Shown here piece after piece: positions 7,500 through 15,861 of a stretch of DNA of 64,000 bases. A program made the translations under genes and the position numbers. Each line of letters opens with the position of its first letter. Position 1 is the stretch's first letter. Source of the stretch: Altererythrobacter xiamenensis (GTDB lineage Bacteria > Pseudomonadota > Alphaproteobacteria > Sphingomonadales > Sphingomonadaceae); the NCBI RefSeq assembly GCF_900177715.1, contig NZ_FXWG01000002.1, forward strand, positions 868,001 to 932,000, read 5' to 3'. The notes beneath the pieces are model-generated. The model saw only the letters and a list, made by a program, of their open reading frames with translations. It ran no database searches and had not been told where the DNA came from.

Positions 7500-8186
7500 C
7501 TAGCGGCTCGCCTTCGCGCCCTTCCACTTGCGGCCCGGCCAGGCGTCGGGGTCGAACCAGTCGCAGGCGAGGTCGGGTCGCGCATCGGCCAGCGCCATGA
7601 ATCCCTCGAAGGTGGAGACGGCCTTGGCGCAGCGCAGCCGCTTCAGCTTACGGCAGGTGATGAGCGGAGAGAGGTCCTTGTCCGCCACCGAGGCATTGGT
7701 GAGGGTCAGTTCCTCCATCTCGAACCCGTCGAGCGGATCGAGGCTGGCGAGCTTTTGGGTGGTGTTGATCGACCCGTCGAGCCCGAGAAAGGTGAGACGG
7801 TTCTTGAGCGGGCGAATCCAGCCGAGGTCATGGAGATGCTTGGCATTCTCGATCTCGAGCCGAGTGAGGCTGGGCAGCCTCAGGATCGGCGTGAAGTCGG
7901 TGATGTTGCGCGGGCTGTCGATCTTGAGCCGGTGCAGCTTGGTAAGGCGGGTCAGCCCTTCGAGCGTCTCGGCAGTGACGGGCCAGGTAAGTTCGAGCCA
8001 TTCGAGATTGGAGAGTTCGCAGATCTCGTCGAGGAAGTCCTGGTTGACGGCAGACGCTGTCAGGGTGCGGAGGTTCTGACGGGTGGAGATACCGCGGAAG
8101 CTCTCCTTCTCGCGGTGGTGAACGCCCAGCTCGGCATCGGGCGCGATCTTGAGCCTTTCGCTGAACTCGTCGGGTTCGGTTGTCAT
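7500..8186 (-). CDS. Leucine-rich-repeat protein
   Basis: The 228-residue protein has at least five leucine-rich turns between residues about 38 and 190, such as LSNLEWLELTW, LTKLHRLKIDS, LPSLTRLEIENA, LTFLGLDGSIN and MEELTLTNASV. No signal peptide or membrane segment is seen, so it is probably cytoplasmic and mediates protein contacts. LRR proteins of this size occur as immunity-like or hypothetical proteins; there is no toxin gene next to it. It ends 22 bases from the convergent HPF gene and is followed upstream by the GFA gene, perhaps in one transcript. Confidence 0.6.
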   Translation of the reverse strand: MTTEPDEFSERLKIAPDAELGVHHREKESFRGISTRQNLRTLTASAVNQDFLDEICELSNLEWLELTWPVTAETLEGLTRLTKLHRLKIDSPRNITDFTPILRLPSLTRLEIENAKHLHDLGWIRPLKNRLTFLGLDGSINTTQKLASLDPLDGFEMEELTLTNASVADKDLSPLITCRKLKRLRCAKAVSTFEGFMALADARPDLACDWFDPDAWPGRKWKGAKASR

Positions 8187-8201
8187 GCTTCAGGCACCGC
8201 T

Positions 8202-8642
8202 TCAGTCGAAGGTGAAGCCGGCGGCCTGGGCCTCGGCGATGACTTCGGCGCCGGTCTTGCGCTCTGTTTGCTGGGCGAAGGTATAGTAGGGCGGTTGCTC
8301 GTCGACGAAGATTTCCTCGGCGAGCGTGCGGTCGCCGACTTCGTCGAACAATCCTGCGAGGAACGAGTACGAGCCGGTCGGAAGGAAGCGATAGAAGAGG
8401 TTGCTTCCGCACTTGCTGCAGAAGCCGCGTTCGGCCCAATCGGAGGACTGGTAGCGCTTGATGTGCTCTTCGCCGGTGAATTGCGGTGAGGCGTCGGATT
8501 GCACTGCGAGATAGGCGCTACCGCACCAGCGGCGGCACATCTCGCAATGGCATGCCTCGAGGTGCGGCTTGGCAGGGGTGGCAGTGACGGTGACGGCGCC
8601 GCACAGGCAGCGACCGTTGAGGCGGGTAACGGGTTCGGTCAT
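8202..8642 (-). CDS. GFA-family (CENP-V/Mss4-like) zinc protein
   Basis: The 146-residue protein has the zinc motifs of the GFA (glutathione-dependent formaldehyde-activating enzyme-like) family: CLCGAV near residues 12-17, CHCEMCRRW near 31-39 and CSKCGSNLFYRF near 74-85. Family members bind two zinc ions; most have no proven glutathione activity. A second member of the family lies at 10258. It starts 16 bases upstream of the LRR gene and may be co-transcribed with it. Confidence 0.85.
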   Translation of the reverse strand: MTEPVTRLNGRCLCGAVTVTATPAKPHLEACHCEMCRRWCGSAYLAVQSDASPQFTGEEHIKRYQSSDWAERGFCSKCGSNLFYRFLPTGSYSFLAGLFDEVGDRTLAEEIFVDEQPPYYTFAQQTERKTGAEVIAEAQAAGFTFD

Positions 8643-8703
8643 CGCGCGCTCTCCTTCGCCCTTGGTTTAGGACCGGCGCGAGAGCGGCGCAATGGCGGAC
8701 ACT

Positions 8704-9258
8704 TTACCGGTTCGACTGCGCCTCGACGTTAATGACCCGCGCCTTGCCTATGAGGGTCGCATTGCGCTCTGCAAACCGCGTGTGCTGCACGGCGGGTGCG
8801 GTCTTCGTGTCCGCAGGGGCGGCGGTGTTGTCCGTGTTCTCGAACACGCCTTCTTCGAGCGGCACGAAGTCGGCTGGCTGGATCGGCTCGCCAGCGTAAG
8901 CATTGCTGGGATCGCTTTCGGCCGCGAGAAGCTCGGTATCCTCTGCCATCCCGTAAGCTTCGGCTTCGGTTTCGGCACCGTAGAGAGGCTGTTCTCGCAT
9001 CCTGTCACGCAAGCGTCCGTGGTAGGCGAGTTCGCCGACTTCGATCACGCCATCAGGCGTTTCCAGAGGATACTGATCGCGCGTCGCTGTCATGGCACGC
9101 GCTTCATCCGCTGTTCGCGTTTCGATCTCGTGCTGCGGGATCTGCTCCAAGGGGTTGGCAGTGCGGCCGATCGGATCGGCAGTTACGGAGGTGCCAATCG
9201 CAGCGCCTGCAAAAATGGTGAGCGGGATCGCGCCCAGAATCAGGGGCGTGCGCTTCAT
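8704..9258 (-). CDS. Exported protein of unknown function
   Basis: The 184-residue protein begins MKRTPLILGAIPLTIFAGAAIGTSVTA, a clear secretion signal or N-terminal anchor. The rest is acidic, with TADEARAMTATRDQYPLETPDGVIEVGELAYHGRLRDRMREQP in the middle and no cysteines. I know no named domain for it. The frame stays open upstream to 9504, but only the ATG at 9258 gives a signal peptide. About 35 bases upstream lies GGAAC-N17-TGTT on the same strand, a near match to the EcfG promoter, so stress control is possible. Confidence 0.6.
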   Translation of the reverse strand: MKRTPLILGAIPLTIFAGAAIGTSVTADPIGRTANPLEQIPQHEIETRTADEARAMTATRDQYPLETPDGVIEVGELAYHGRLRDRMREQPLYGAETEAEAYGMAEDTELLAAESDPSNAYAGEPIQPADFVPLEEGVFENTDNTAAPADTKTAPAVQHTRFAERNATLIGKARVINVEAQSNR

Positions 9259-9404
9259 CGTCTGTCTCCAAATGCCTGTTTTGAAACTATAACACCTGGA
9301 ACGCGACAATCGTTCCATCGCGCCGATGAATGATCGGGGGTGACGGGCGCCCAGCACTCGCCTAACACCATGTGTAAGGAAATCTTGGCCATAGAGGATG
9401 GGGG

Positions 9405-9839
9405 ATGGAAAGCCTGCCAACGAGGATTGTGACCATGCTTGGCGCGATCGGTGCTCTTGCCGCATGCGGAGCCGGCGGCGAGCAACCGGGCGATGTGCCG
9501 GCATTCGACGGCATTGCTGAAAGCGAAATCATCACCGCGCTAGGGAATGAGCCGTTCTGGAACGCGAAGATTGACGGCGATACGCTCGTCTATTCCACAC
9601 CAGAGAATATTGACGGGACCACGATCACCATTTCCCGCTTCGCCGGTAACGGCGGATTGGGCCTGAGTGGCACCTTTTCGGGCGAAGCGCTGCTGCTGGC
9701 CATCACCCCAGGCGAATGTTCGGACACTATGAGCGATCGAACTTATCCCTTTACTGCAACGCTTACGATCGGTGATGATCAGCGCAACGGGTGCGCTTAT
9801 ACCGACCAGCAGCCGTTCACGGGGGAGGATATGCCATGA
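9405..9839 (+). CDS. COG3650-type lipoprotein
   Basis: The 144-residue protein starts with a lipoprotein signal whose lipobox is GALAAC. The signature GNEPFWNAKIDGDTLVYSTPEN, including the GNEPFW block, belongs to the COG3650 family of small envelope proteins. Two cysteines in the tail (GECSDT and NGCAY) probably pair. ATG at 9405 or 9435 would both keep the signal peptide. Its stop overlaps the next start as ATGA, so the two genes are coupled. Confidence 0.75.
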   Translation: MESLPTRIVTMLGAIGALAACGAGGEQPGDVPAFDGIAESEIITALGNEPFWNAKIDGDTLVYSTPENIDGTTITISRFAGNGGLGLSGTFSGEALLLAITPGECSDTMSDRTYPFTATLTIGDDQRNGCAYTDQQPFTGEDMP

Positions 9840-10219
9840 GCTCGGCACAATACGGGGAAGTTTCGGTGATCTGGCGCAGGTTTTTCTGGGTAGCCGCCAT
9901 CTTCAATTTCGTGATCGGCCTTGCTGGCATGCTGACCCCCGAGGCCACGATCGATGCACGGATAATCGGACTGCTCGTCTTCGCATTTGGATTGATCTAT
10001 TTTCTCGTCGCGCGCGATCCGCTGCGCTTCGCGCCTGTTTTATGGGCAGGCGTCTTGGGGAAAGTCGGGGTCGTGGCGCTGCTCGGTCCGGATGCGTTCA
10101 GAGCAAGTGGCGACCCCATTATCGCTGGCGTTCTCATAGGAGACGCCCTGTTCGCGCTGGGATTCCTGGCGTTCCTGTTCACGCGCGAAGATGCGCATTC
10201 CGGCGCGCTATCAGAATAA
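9836..10219 (+). CDS. Four-helix small membrane protein
   Basis: The 127-residue protein has four predicted membrane helices (about residues 15-33, 42-58, 67-82 and 92-112), a compact bundle seen in many uncharacterised inner-membrane proteins. The ATG overlaps the stop of the lipoprotein gene by four bases, which fixes the start and indicates translational coupling. No function can be assigned. Confidence 0.7.
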   Translation: MSSAQYGEVSVIWRRFFWVAAIFNFVIGLAGMLTPEATIDARIIGLLVFAFGLIYFLVARDPLRFAPVLWAGVLGKVGVVALLGPDAFRASGDPIIAGVLIGDALFALGFLAFLFTREDAHSGALSE

Positions 10220-10257
10220 GCGTTCAATAGAACGGCACGGAGAGGGGAGATAATGCG

Positions 10258-10665
10258 ATGGGCCTGACCGGGGGATGCCTTTGCGGCAAGATCCGCTACG
10301 AACTGACGACCGATCCGGCGATGTGCGTCACCTGCCACTGCAAGAACTGTCAGCGACAAGCTGGCAGCGCCCTGTCCATAATCATCGCTGTGCCGGAAGG
10401 TTCGGTTAAGGTCGAGGGAACTCCGAAGACCTATAACGACACTGGCGATAGCGGCGCGACGGTGGGCAGGCAGTTTTGCGAGAACTGCGGCTCTCCCGTC
10501 TTCACCAGGGTTGTCCACCCGCCTGGCATGATGTTCATCAAGGCGGGCACGCTCGATGATACGTCGAGCCTCAAGCCTGCTTTCCACTGCTATACCAAGA
10601 GCAAGCAGGCGTGGATCGATCTCGGCGATATTCCCGGTTTCGAAACCGTTCCCGAGAGCCTTTAA
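10258..10665 (+). CDS. GFA-family zinc protein
   Basis: The 135-residue protein is a second GFA/CENP-V-type protein. The zinc motifs are CLCGKIRYEL (residues 7-16), CHCKNCQRQ (24-32) and FCENCGSPVFTR (76-87). The C-terminal HCYTKSKQAWIDLGD is the usual closing block (family consensus H.y...r..W). GGAGAGGGGAGA just upstream is a good ribosome site. Its 3' end overlaps the convergent Mpo1-like gene by four bases. Confidence 0.88.
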   Translation: MGLTGGCLCGKIRYELTTDPAMCVTCHCKNCQRQAGSALSIIIAVPEGSVKVEGTPKTYNDTGDSGATVGRQFCENCGSPVFTRVVHPPGMMFIKAGTLDDTSSLKPAFHCYTKSKQAWIDLGDIPGFETVPESL

Positions 10666-11006
10666 CTTCGCTCGTTATTTACTCCGGCGCGCTCAAGCTC
10701 CGGGCCGAGGCGTCCGATAAGCCAGAACAGCCACATCTTGAAGTCGGCGATCAGCGACCACAGCGGATAGGTAAAGGTCGCGGGACGATTCTTCTCGACC
10801 GCGAAATGCGCGATCCAGGCGAAGAAATATCCGGCGACCGGAAGCGCGACTAACCAAAGCCATGCGCCTTTGAAGATGGCCATCACCGCGATCGCAACGA
10901 CAAGTGTAGTCCCGATATAGTGCAATGCGCGCGTCGAAGGTTTGCTATGCTCTTGCAGATAGAAGGGCCAGAACTCTTCGAAGCTGCCGTACTTGCGCTG
11001 CGTCAT
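10662..11006 (-). CDS. Mpo1-like (DUF962) membrane protein
   Basis: The 114-residue protein is a member of the DUF962/Mpo1-like family. In yeast, Mpo1 is an Fe(II) dioxygenase that shortens 2-hydroxy fatty acids. The conserved start FWPFYLQEHSKPSTRALHYIG holds the H...H motif, and AWIAHFAVEKNRPATFTYPLWSL is the second His-bearing block. Two to three membrane helices lie between and after them. A role on hydroxylated sphingolipid fatty acids would suit a sphingomonad but is inference. Confidence 0.85.
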   Translation of the reverse strand: MTQRKYGSFEEFWPFYLQEHSKPSTRALHYIGTTLVVAIAVMAIFKGAWLWLVALPVAGYFFAWIAHFAVEKNRPATFTYPLWSLIADFKMWLFWLIGRLGPELERAGVNNERS

Positions 11007-11036
11007 GACTTAATCGCTCTCCCGAAAGCCCGAACC

Positions 11037-12482
11037 TTAAAACAGCCCGGGGATCCTGTGCTGCGCTGCGTTCGGCTGCGCGGGTTGCAGCAAATCGCGA
11101 CGCGGACCGACCGCCTGAGCCCCCTGCTTGCCGCTCTCCGCGATAGCCGTGCAGGTCCGCCCCGCAAGGAAATCGAGCGCGGTCGCGACCGAAGCCTCTG
11201 CCGGGTCGCCTAGCTGGACCGAGATGTCGTCAGCCGCCCGACAGGTGTTGGGAAAAACGCTGGCAAGGCCCGAGAAATACTCGCCCTGGCCGTTTGCGTT
11301 TTCGGTCTTGAAGGCGACCACGCGCAGGCGGTCGTCGCATTCGTCGCGGTCGAACCCGAACTGTCCGACCGGCTTGCCGAAAGTATTGGCGCCAATCAGC
11401 GCGGTGTTGTTCCCCAGGTAAGGGATCATGCTGTTGGCAACGAGCTCGCTCGCAGACGCGGTGCCGCCGCGCCCGATAAAGGCGATCTTTGTCGGAGCGA
11501 TTGCGTTGGGCTCGCTCTGGAACAGTTCGGTTTCGTTCTCGCTCGCCTTGCTGTCGCGCAAGACCGTGCGGCTGAATACGTTGCCGACATTGCCGCCGCC
11601 CATCAGGTCGCCCATCAGCTCGGCAACTTCGACCAGGCCGCCGCCATTGTAACGGTAGTCGATGATCAGTTCGGTCACGCCCTCTGCCTGGAACTGGCCA
11701 TAGGCTTCGCGCAGCTGACCCGCTGCCGAACTGACGATAAAGGTGCGAAGGTTGAGATAGCCGACCTTCTTGCCGCCATCATTAATGATGCGCACGCCGT
11801 AGCGGTCCGAGATGGGGTCGAGCGAATAATCGGCTTTCGCGATACTCTGCTCGACTGTCGTGCCTGCAGCGGTACGGAACTGGATGACCCGCGTGACGCC
11901 CGGATCGGATGGGCCGAGCGCATTGATAACTGCCTGGGGGCCGCCACTCGCCATAAGCGTCGAAACCGCCTGCAAGTTTGAGCTGGAGGTTCCGATAGCC
12001 AGCAGTTCGGTGCCACGGTCCATCCCCGCGCCAAATGCGGGCGCATTCTCATACGCCTCGAGCACGAAGACGCGGTTGTTCACGCTGTCATAACCAAGCC
12101 GGATGCCGAAACCTGCGCTCGAGCCCGAATTGATCAGCGCCTCTTCCTCGCTCTTCGACGTGATATAGGTGAAAAAGCGGTCACGGTCCTGTGCGCGGGC
12201 CGGCGCGACGAGTGCGTCAATATAGTCCTGTACGGTCGAATAGTTGGCCTTGTTGACCGAAGTGTCGAGCAGGTTCGGGAACAGATACCATTCGTTGATG
12301 ATGCCGAGCGACCAGTCCTGTCGATCGCTGAGCGAGCAGGTCGCGGCGCCCCCTCCGCCTCCGCCACCACCTGAACCGCCGCCGCCGGAAACCCCGCCAC
12401 CCGGATTTGAAGAACCACCGCCGCCACAGGCTGCAAGTGACGTGGCCGCGATTGCGGCGATTAAATTGCGACCCAAAGACAT
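11037..12482 (-). CDS. S41-family peptidase lipoprotein
   Basis: The 481-residue protein has a lipobox (SLAAC, Cys19) followed by a Gly/Ser-rich linker of about 35 residues, placing it at the outer membrane or in the periplasm. A PDZ domain fits SAGFGIRLGYDSVNNRVFVLEA through MDRGTELLAIG. The C-terminal S41 (tail-specific protease) domain includes YLNLRTFI, ELIIDYRYNGGG, the catalytic Ser in GGTASASELVAN and the catalytic Lys in NTFGKPVGQ. ATG at 12482 is chosen because it begins the lipoprotein signal. It is probably monocistronic. Confidence 0.9.
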   Translation of the reverse strand: MSLGRNLIAAIAATSLAACGGGGSSNPGGGVSGGGGSGGGGGGGGAATCSLSDRQDWSLGIINEWYLFPNLLDTSVNKANYSTVQDYIDALVAPARAQDRDRFFTYITSKSEEEALINSGSSAGFGIRLGYDSVNNRVFVLEAYENAPAFGAGMDRGTELLAIGTSSSNLQAVSTLMASGGPQAVINALGPSDPGVTRVIQFRTAAGTTVEQSIAKADYSLDPISDRYGVRIINDGGKKVGYLNLRTFIVSSAAGQLREAYGQFQAEGVTELIIDYRYNGGGLVEVAELMGDLMGGGNVGNVFSRTVLRDSKASENETELFQSEPNAIAPTKIAFIGRGGTASASELVANSMIPYLGNNTALIGANTFGKPVGQFGFDRDECDDRLRVVAFKTENANGQGEYFSGLASVFPNTCRAADDISVQLGDPAEASVATALDFLAGRTCTAIAESGKQGAQAVGPRRDLLQPAQPNAAQHRIPGLF

Positions 12483-12710
12483 ATTGTTTCCCTGCTCCGT
12501 AATCCAGGATTCTGCCTGGACGCTTAGGGCAAGATGCCGCCTGAACCGGCACTGAGCAACGACCGGAGGGCTCTCAAGGCGCAGATTTTTCGCCGATTGG
12601 CCCGGTTTGAGCACAGTTTACGGGGAAAACCGGTGCAAACGGGTGGCGTTTGCCTCGTCACACCCCTTCGAAGGGCCTAGCATTTTCAATCAAGAGGAAG
12701 GACGAATCCG

Positions 12711-13295
12711 GTGACAGCCGACGCTGACTGGCTCAATTCTGAATTACCGCCTGCCGCGCGGCACAAGGGTCTGGCAATCGCCAGGCTTGGCGACGCGCGC
12801 ACCCTCGGCAAGGGAGGGTTTGCCCTGAGCAGCCCTGCCTTCAGGCCGGGGGAGGAACTCGATCCAAGTTTCACGGCCGACGAGGAAGACGCGGTCGCCC
12901 CCCCGCTTGAATGGACGGCGCCGCCACCCGGCGCTCAGGAAGTTGCCATTATCGTGGAGGATGCGACGAGCGACGGGGCAGAGCCACGTTGCCACTGGCT
13001 TGTCTGGGGTCTCCCCGGCCAGCGCGGCAAGATCTTCGAGGGGGAGGTTCCACCTCGAACCGGCAAGAACTCGGTCGGCAATTCGGAGTGGCTGCTGCCA
13101 GACCTCCCTTCCGACGAGACGCACACTTTCGTATTCCAGCTGTTTGCACTCGACCTGCCGCTTACCCTGATGCCAGGGGCGAGCCGGGACGAACTGCTTG
13201 CAGCTTTGGATGGGCATGTCATGGCCAGCTCCGTGCTGGTCGCCCGATATACCAAGTCGGAAGAAAACGACGACTGGGTCGATGACGATTTATAA
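12711..13295 (+). CDS. YbhB/YbcL (PEBP-like) protein
   Basis: The 194-residue cytoplasmic protein belongs to the phosphatidylethanolamine-binding, Raf-kinase-inhibitor-like family. The conserved pieces are FALSSPAFRPGEELDPSFT, PPLEWTAPPPGAQEVAIIVED, HWLVWGLPG and TFVFQLFALD. The start is a GTG with AGGAAGGA about 7-8 bases upstream. Bacterial members have no settled function. It is followed after 33 bases by the SWIB gene, probably in one transcript. Confidence 0.9.
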   Translation: MTADADWLNSELPPAARHKGLAIARLGDARTLGKGGFALSSPAFRPGEELDPSFTADEEDAVAPPLEWTAPPPGAQEVAIIVEDATSDGAEPRCHWLVWGLPGQRGKIFEGEVPPRTGKNSVGNSEWLLPDLPSDETHTFVFQLFALDLPLTLMPGASRDELLAALDGHVMASSVLVARYTKSEENDDWVDDDL

Positions 13296-13328
13296 TGACA
13301 ACGGCCATTTATAGGAAAGGAACTTAAT

Positions 13329-13577
13329 ATGGCTGGCAATAACGCCCTTCAGAAACCGGTGACGCTTTCACCGCAACTGGAAAACGTGGTCGGCAAGGGT
13401 CCCATGACCCGCGCCCAGGTTACCTCCAAGGTGTGGGAATACATCAAGGCCAACGGTCTTCAGGACAGCAAGGACAAGCGTCAGATCAATCCTGACGACA
13501 AGCTCGGCGCCGTAATCGGCAAAGAGCAGATCTCGATGTTCAAGATGACCGCTGCGGTCTCGAAGCATCTCAGCTAA
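13329..13577 (+). CDS. SWIB/MDM2-domain protein
   Basis: The 82-residue protein is made almost wholly of a SWIB domain: LSPQLENVVGKGPMTRAQVTSKVWEYIKANGLQDSKDKRQINPDDKLGAVIG is the full helical core. In bacteria (chlamydiae, alphaproteobacteria) such small proteins are suspected DNA-binding or topology-related factors. AGGAAAGGAAC precedes the ATG. The last eight bases overlap the convergent DoxX gene. Confidence 0.92.
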   Translation: MAGNNALQKPVTLSPQLENVVGKGPMTRAQVTSKVWEYIKANGLQDSKDKRQINPDDKLGAVIGKEQISMFKMTAAVSKHLS

Positions 13578-13983
13578 GTTGTGAGCGTCGGCGACGAAGC
13601 GGCCAGTCCGTTACGTCGCCGACCCACAATGCGAGCCAGATCAGCACTGGCTGCGCGATCATCCTCGGCACGTGATAGGCGAGGCCGAGACCGCCGTCCG
13701 GGCGCGCCATGTCCATCGCGAAATGGTTGATGTTGGCAGGCCAGACGCACACCGCATAAAGCGCCAGCCCGATACCGCCGGCTTTCCGAAGTGGTGTTGA
13801 AAACGGCTGCAACAGCCCGGTCGCGCCGAGCAATTCGGCGATTCCCGTCCAGAACACGACAGCTTCCGGCCACGGCACTTGCTTCGGCATGATCGTCAGA
13901 AAGGGGTCGGGGTTGGCGATGTGCTGCCAGCCAGCCAGCGCATAAAACAGCGCGAGCATAATGCGCAGTCCCGCGCGGATCAT
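13570..13983 (-). CDS. DoxX-family membrane protein
   Basis: The 137-residue inner-membrane protein has four helices in the DoxX layout: an N-terminal LRIMLALFYALAGWQHI, then FWTGIAELLGATGLL, GLALYAVCVWPANINHF and a final VLIWLALWVGD. DoxX proteins take part in thiol and redox homeostasis or quinone chemistry in some species; here nothing specific is indicated. The gene is divergent from the dipeptidase gene, with 112 bases between start codons. Confidence 0.82.
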   Translation of the reverse strand: MIRAGLRIMLALFYALAGWQHIANPDPFLTIMPKQVPWPEAVVFWTGIAELLGATGLLQPFSTPLRKAGGIGLALYAVCVWPANINHFAMDMARPDGGLGLAYHVPRMIAQPVLIWLALWVGDVTDWPLRRRRSQLS

Positions 13984-14095
13984 GGCGCTCCCGTCCCGGT
14001 GTCGCGCATCGCAATCGTCTCCTTTTCTTGGCCCACGATTGCGCTATGAGCGCTGTAGCACCACCAATCTGCACTCCTATCATTCGGAGAGACCG

Positions 14096-15358
14096 ATGAA
14101 AATTGCCTCTATGTGCGCTGCCAGCATCCTCGCATTCGCCAGCATTGCCGTGCAGGCCCAGACTGCGGAGGAAACCGCTGCGGCTGCGCTCGAGGCCGCG
14201 CCCGTATTCGACGGGCACAACGACGTGCCGATTCAGCTGCGCTCGCGTTTCGACAACCAGATCAACACATTCAGTTTCGAAGATACGACGGCCACGGGCG
14301 AGACGCATCCTGAAGGTCGCACGATGCATACCGATCTGCAGCGGCTGCGGACGGGCAAGGTCGGCGCGCAATATTGGTCGGTCTATGTCCCTGCGGCGCT
14401 CGACGAGCCCGAAGCGGTCGTCATGACGCTGGAGCAGATCGACGTCACCAAGCGACTTATCGAACGCTATCCGGAGGACCTGCAGTTGGCGCTCACGGCG
14501 GACGATGTCGAGATCGCTCTGGCACAGGGTCGCATTGCCTCGCTGCTGGGAATGGAGGGCGGACATTCGATCGGTTCGAGCCTCGCGGTAATCCGGCAGA
14601 TGTACGATCTCGGCGCGCGCTACATGACGCTGACTCACTCAAGGAACACCCCGTGGGCCGACGCAGCGACCGACACGCCCGAGCACGACGGGCTCACCGA
14701 TTTCGGGCGCGACGTCATTCGCGAGATGAACCGTATCGGCATGCAGGTCGATCTCAGCCACGTCAGCGAGAAGACCATGCACGACGTGCTCGACGTCGCC
14801 CAGGCGCCGGTCATCTTCAGCCATTCCGGAGCGCGTGCAATTAACGGCCACGCGCGCAACGTGCCCGACAGTGTGCTGGCACGCCTGCCCGAAAACGGCG
14901 GTGTGGTAATGGTGGTAGGGCTTCCCGGCTTCCTCAGCGAGGAACAGCGGCAGTGGTACGCCGCGCGCGAGGCGGAGAAAAAGCGCCTCGAAACGCTATG
15001 GCAGGGCCAGCCCGGAGAAGTCGAAGCAGCCCTCGCGGAATGGGACGAGGCGAATGAGAGCCCCGTCGCGACCATTTCAGACATGGCCGATCACATCGAC
15101 CATATTCGCGATGTCGCAGGTGTCGCGCATATCGGTATCGGCGGCGATTATGACGGCATGCCCACAGGGCCCGAGGGCATGGAAGACGTGGCTGGATATC
15201 CCGCCTTGTTCACGGAGCTCGCCCGGCGCGGCTACTCGCAGGCGGAGCTGGAAATGATTTCCATGCGTAACGCGCTGAGAGCGCTGCGCGAGGCCGAGCA
15301 ATATGCCGCGAGCCAGCGAGACAGTGCGCCGATCGAGACGCTGATTGCAGCTGACTGA
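14096..15358 (+). CDS. Membrane dipeptidase (peptidase M19)
   Basis: The 420-residue exported protein has a signal peptide cleaved near VQAQ (residues 18-21). The M19 renal-dipeptidase family features are DGHNDVP (first zinc ligands, His and Asp, near 40-45), LGMEGGHSIG (bridging Glu), YMTLTHSRNTPWADA, VDLSHVSE, VIFSHSGA (His ligands) and HIGIGGDYDG. It hydrolyses dipeptides, and in some bacteria L,D- or D-containing dipeptides from peptidoglycan. The ATG at 14096 follows GGAGAG and begins the signal peptide; the open frame upstream is rejected. Confidence 0.93.
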   Translation: MKIASMCAASILAFASIAVQAQTAEETAAAALEAAPVFDGHNDVPIQLRSRFDNQINTFSFEDTTATGETHPEGRTMHTDLQRLRTGKVGAQYWSVYVPAALDEPEAVVMTLEQIDVTKRLIERYPEDLQLALTADDVEIALAQGRIASLLGMEGGHSIGSSLAVIRQMYDLGARYMTLTHSRNTPWADAATDTPEHDGLTDFGRDVIREMNRIGMQVDLSHVSEKTMHDVLDVAQAPVIFSHSGARAINGHARNVPDSVLARLPENGGVVMVVGLPGFLSEEQRQWYAAREAEKKRLETLWQGQPGEVEAALAEWDEANESPVATISDMADHIDHIRDVAGVAHIGIGGDYDGMPTGPEGMEDVAGYPALFTELARRGYSQAELEMISMRNALRALREAEQYAASQRDSAPIETLIAAD

Positions 15359-15381
15359 TCCAGGGATTCGGTCCGGGTACG

Positions 15382-15567
15382 CTAGTCGGCGTTCTCGGGC
15401 AGGTCTTCGCGCGGGGTGGACGCCATTTCGTCCAGTTCTTCCTCGCTCATGCTGTCATACATGTCCTTTGACGCACCCTGGAGTTCGGAGACTTTCTGCT
15501 CGCCGCGCTTTGCGGCCAGTGCCGCGCCTGCGGCTTGTTGCTGTGCCTTGGATTTTGCCTTGGGCAT
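15382..15567 (-). CDS. DUF3008 small protein
   Basis: The 61-residue hydrophilic protein reads PKAKSKAQQQAAGAALAAK, then SELQGASKDMYDSMSEEELDEMA, the signature of the DUF3008 family. The N-terminus is basic and the C-terminus acidic. It starts two bases after the stop of the DUF2945 gene, so both come from the EcfG-type promoter at 15823-15847. This pairing suggests a small stress-induced protein. Confidence 0.85.
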   Translation of the reverse strand: MPKAKSKAQQQAAGAALAAKRGEQKVSELQGASKDMYDSMSEEELDEMASTPREDLPENAD

Positions 15568-15569
15568 GA

Positions 15570-15794
15570 TCAGGCGGCCTTCAATTCGCTGCCGAGCTTC
15601 AGGACCTCGTCGCCATCTTCCTGCTTGATGAGGTAGGCGGGGTTGTCCTCGCTCCCATCGCGGGTGACTTCATTACCCTTGAGCGTACGGGTCACTTCGC
15701 GCTCGAAGCGCTCCTTGATCTGTCCGTTTGCGGTGCCGTCGCCCCAATCCCATTTGACGTGTTGATCCGTCTGGAAGCTATTGGAATTGCTCAT
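15570..15794 (-). CDS. DUF2945 (HVA1/TUDOR-like) protein
   Basis: The 74-residue protein contains the DUF2945 domain: DQHVKWDWGDGTANGQI, VTRTLKGNEVTRDGSEDNPAYLIKQEDGDEVLKL. The fold is a small TUDOR-like beta barrel, also called hypervirulence-associated protein; its ligand is unknown. The ATG at 15794 has AGGAG upstream. A GGAAC-N16-CGTT promoter ends 29 bases before the start codon. First gene of a two-gene stress operon with the DUF3008 gene. Confidence 0.88.
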   Translation of the reverse strand: MSNSNSFQTDQHVKWDWGDGTANGQIKERFEREVTRTLKGNEVTRDGSEDNPAYLIKQEDGDEVLKLGSELKAA

Positions 15795-15822
15795 AATAAT
15801 CTCCTGGTCGATACCAGGATGA

Positions 15823-15847
15823 AACGAGAATGGGGCGACAATGTTCC
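15823..15847 (-). promoter_or_regulatory. EcfG-type (general stress) promoter
   Basis: On the minus strand GGAAC (15847-15843) and CGTT (15826-15823) are separated by exactly 16 bases. The predicted start of transcription is about 20 bases before the DUF2945 ATG. Position and spacing both fit the EcfG consensus. Confidence 0.8.
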
Positions 15848-15861
15848 CCTGTTGGCTTCCC

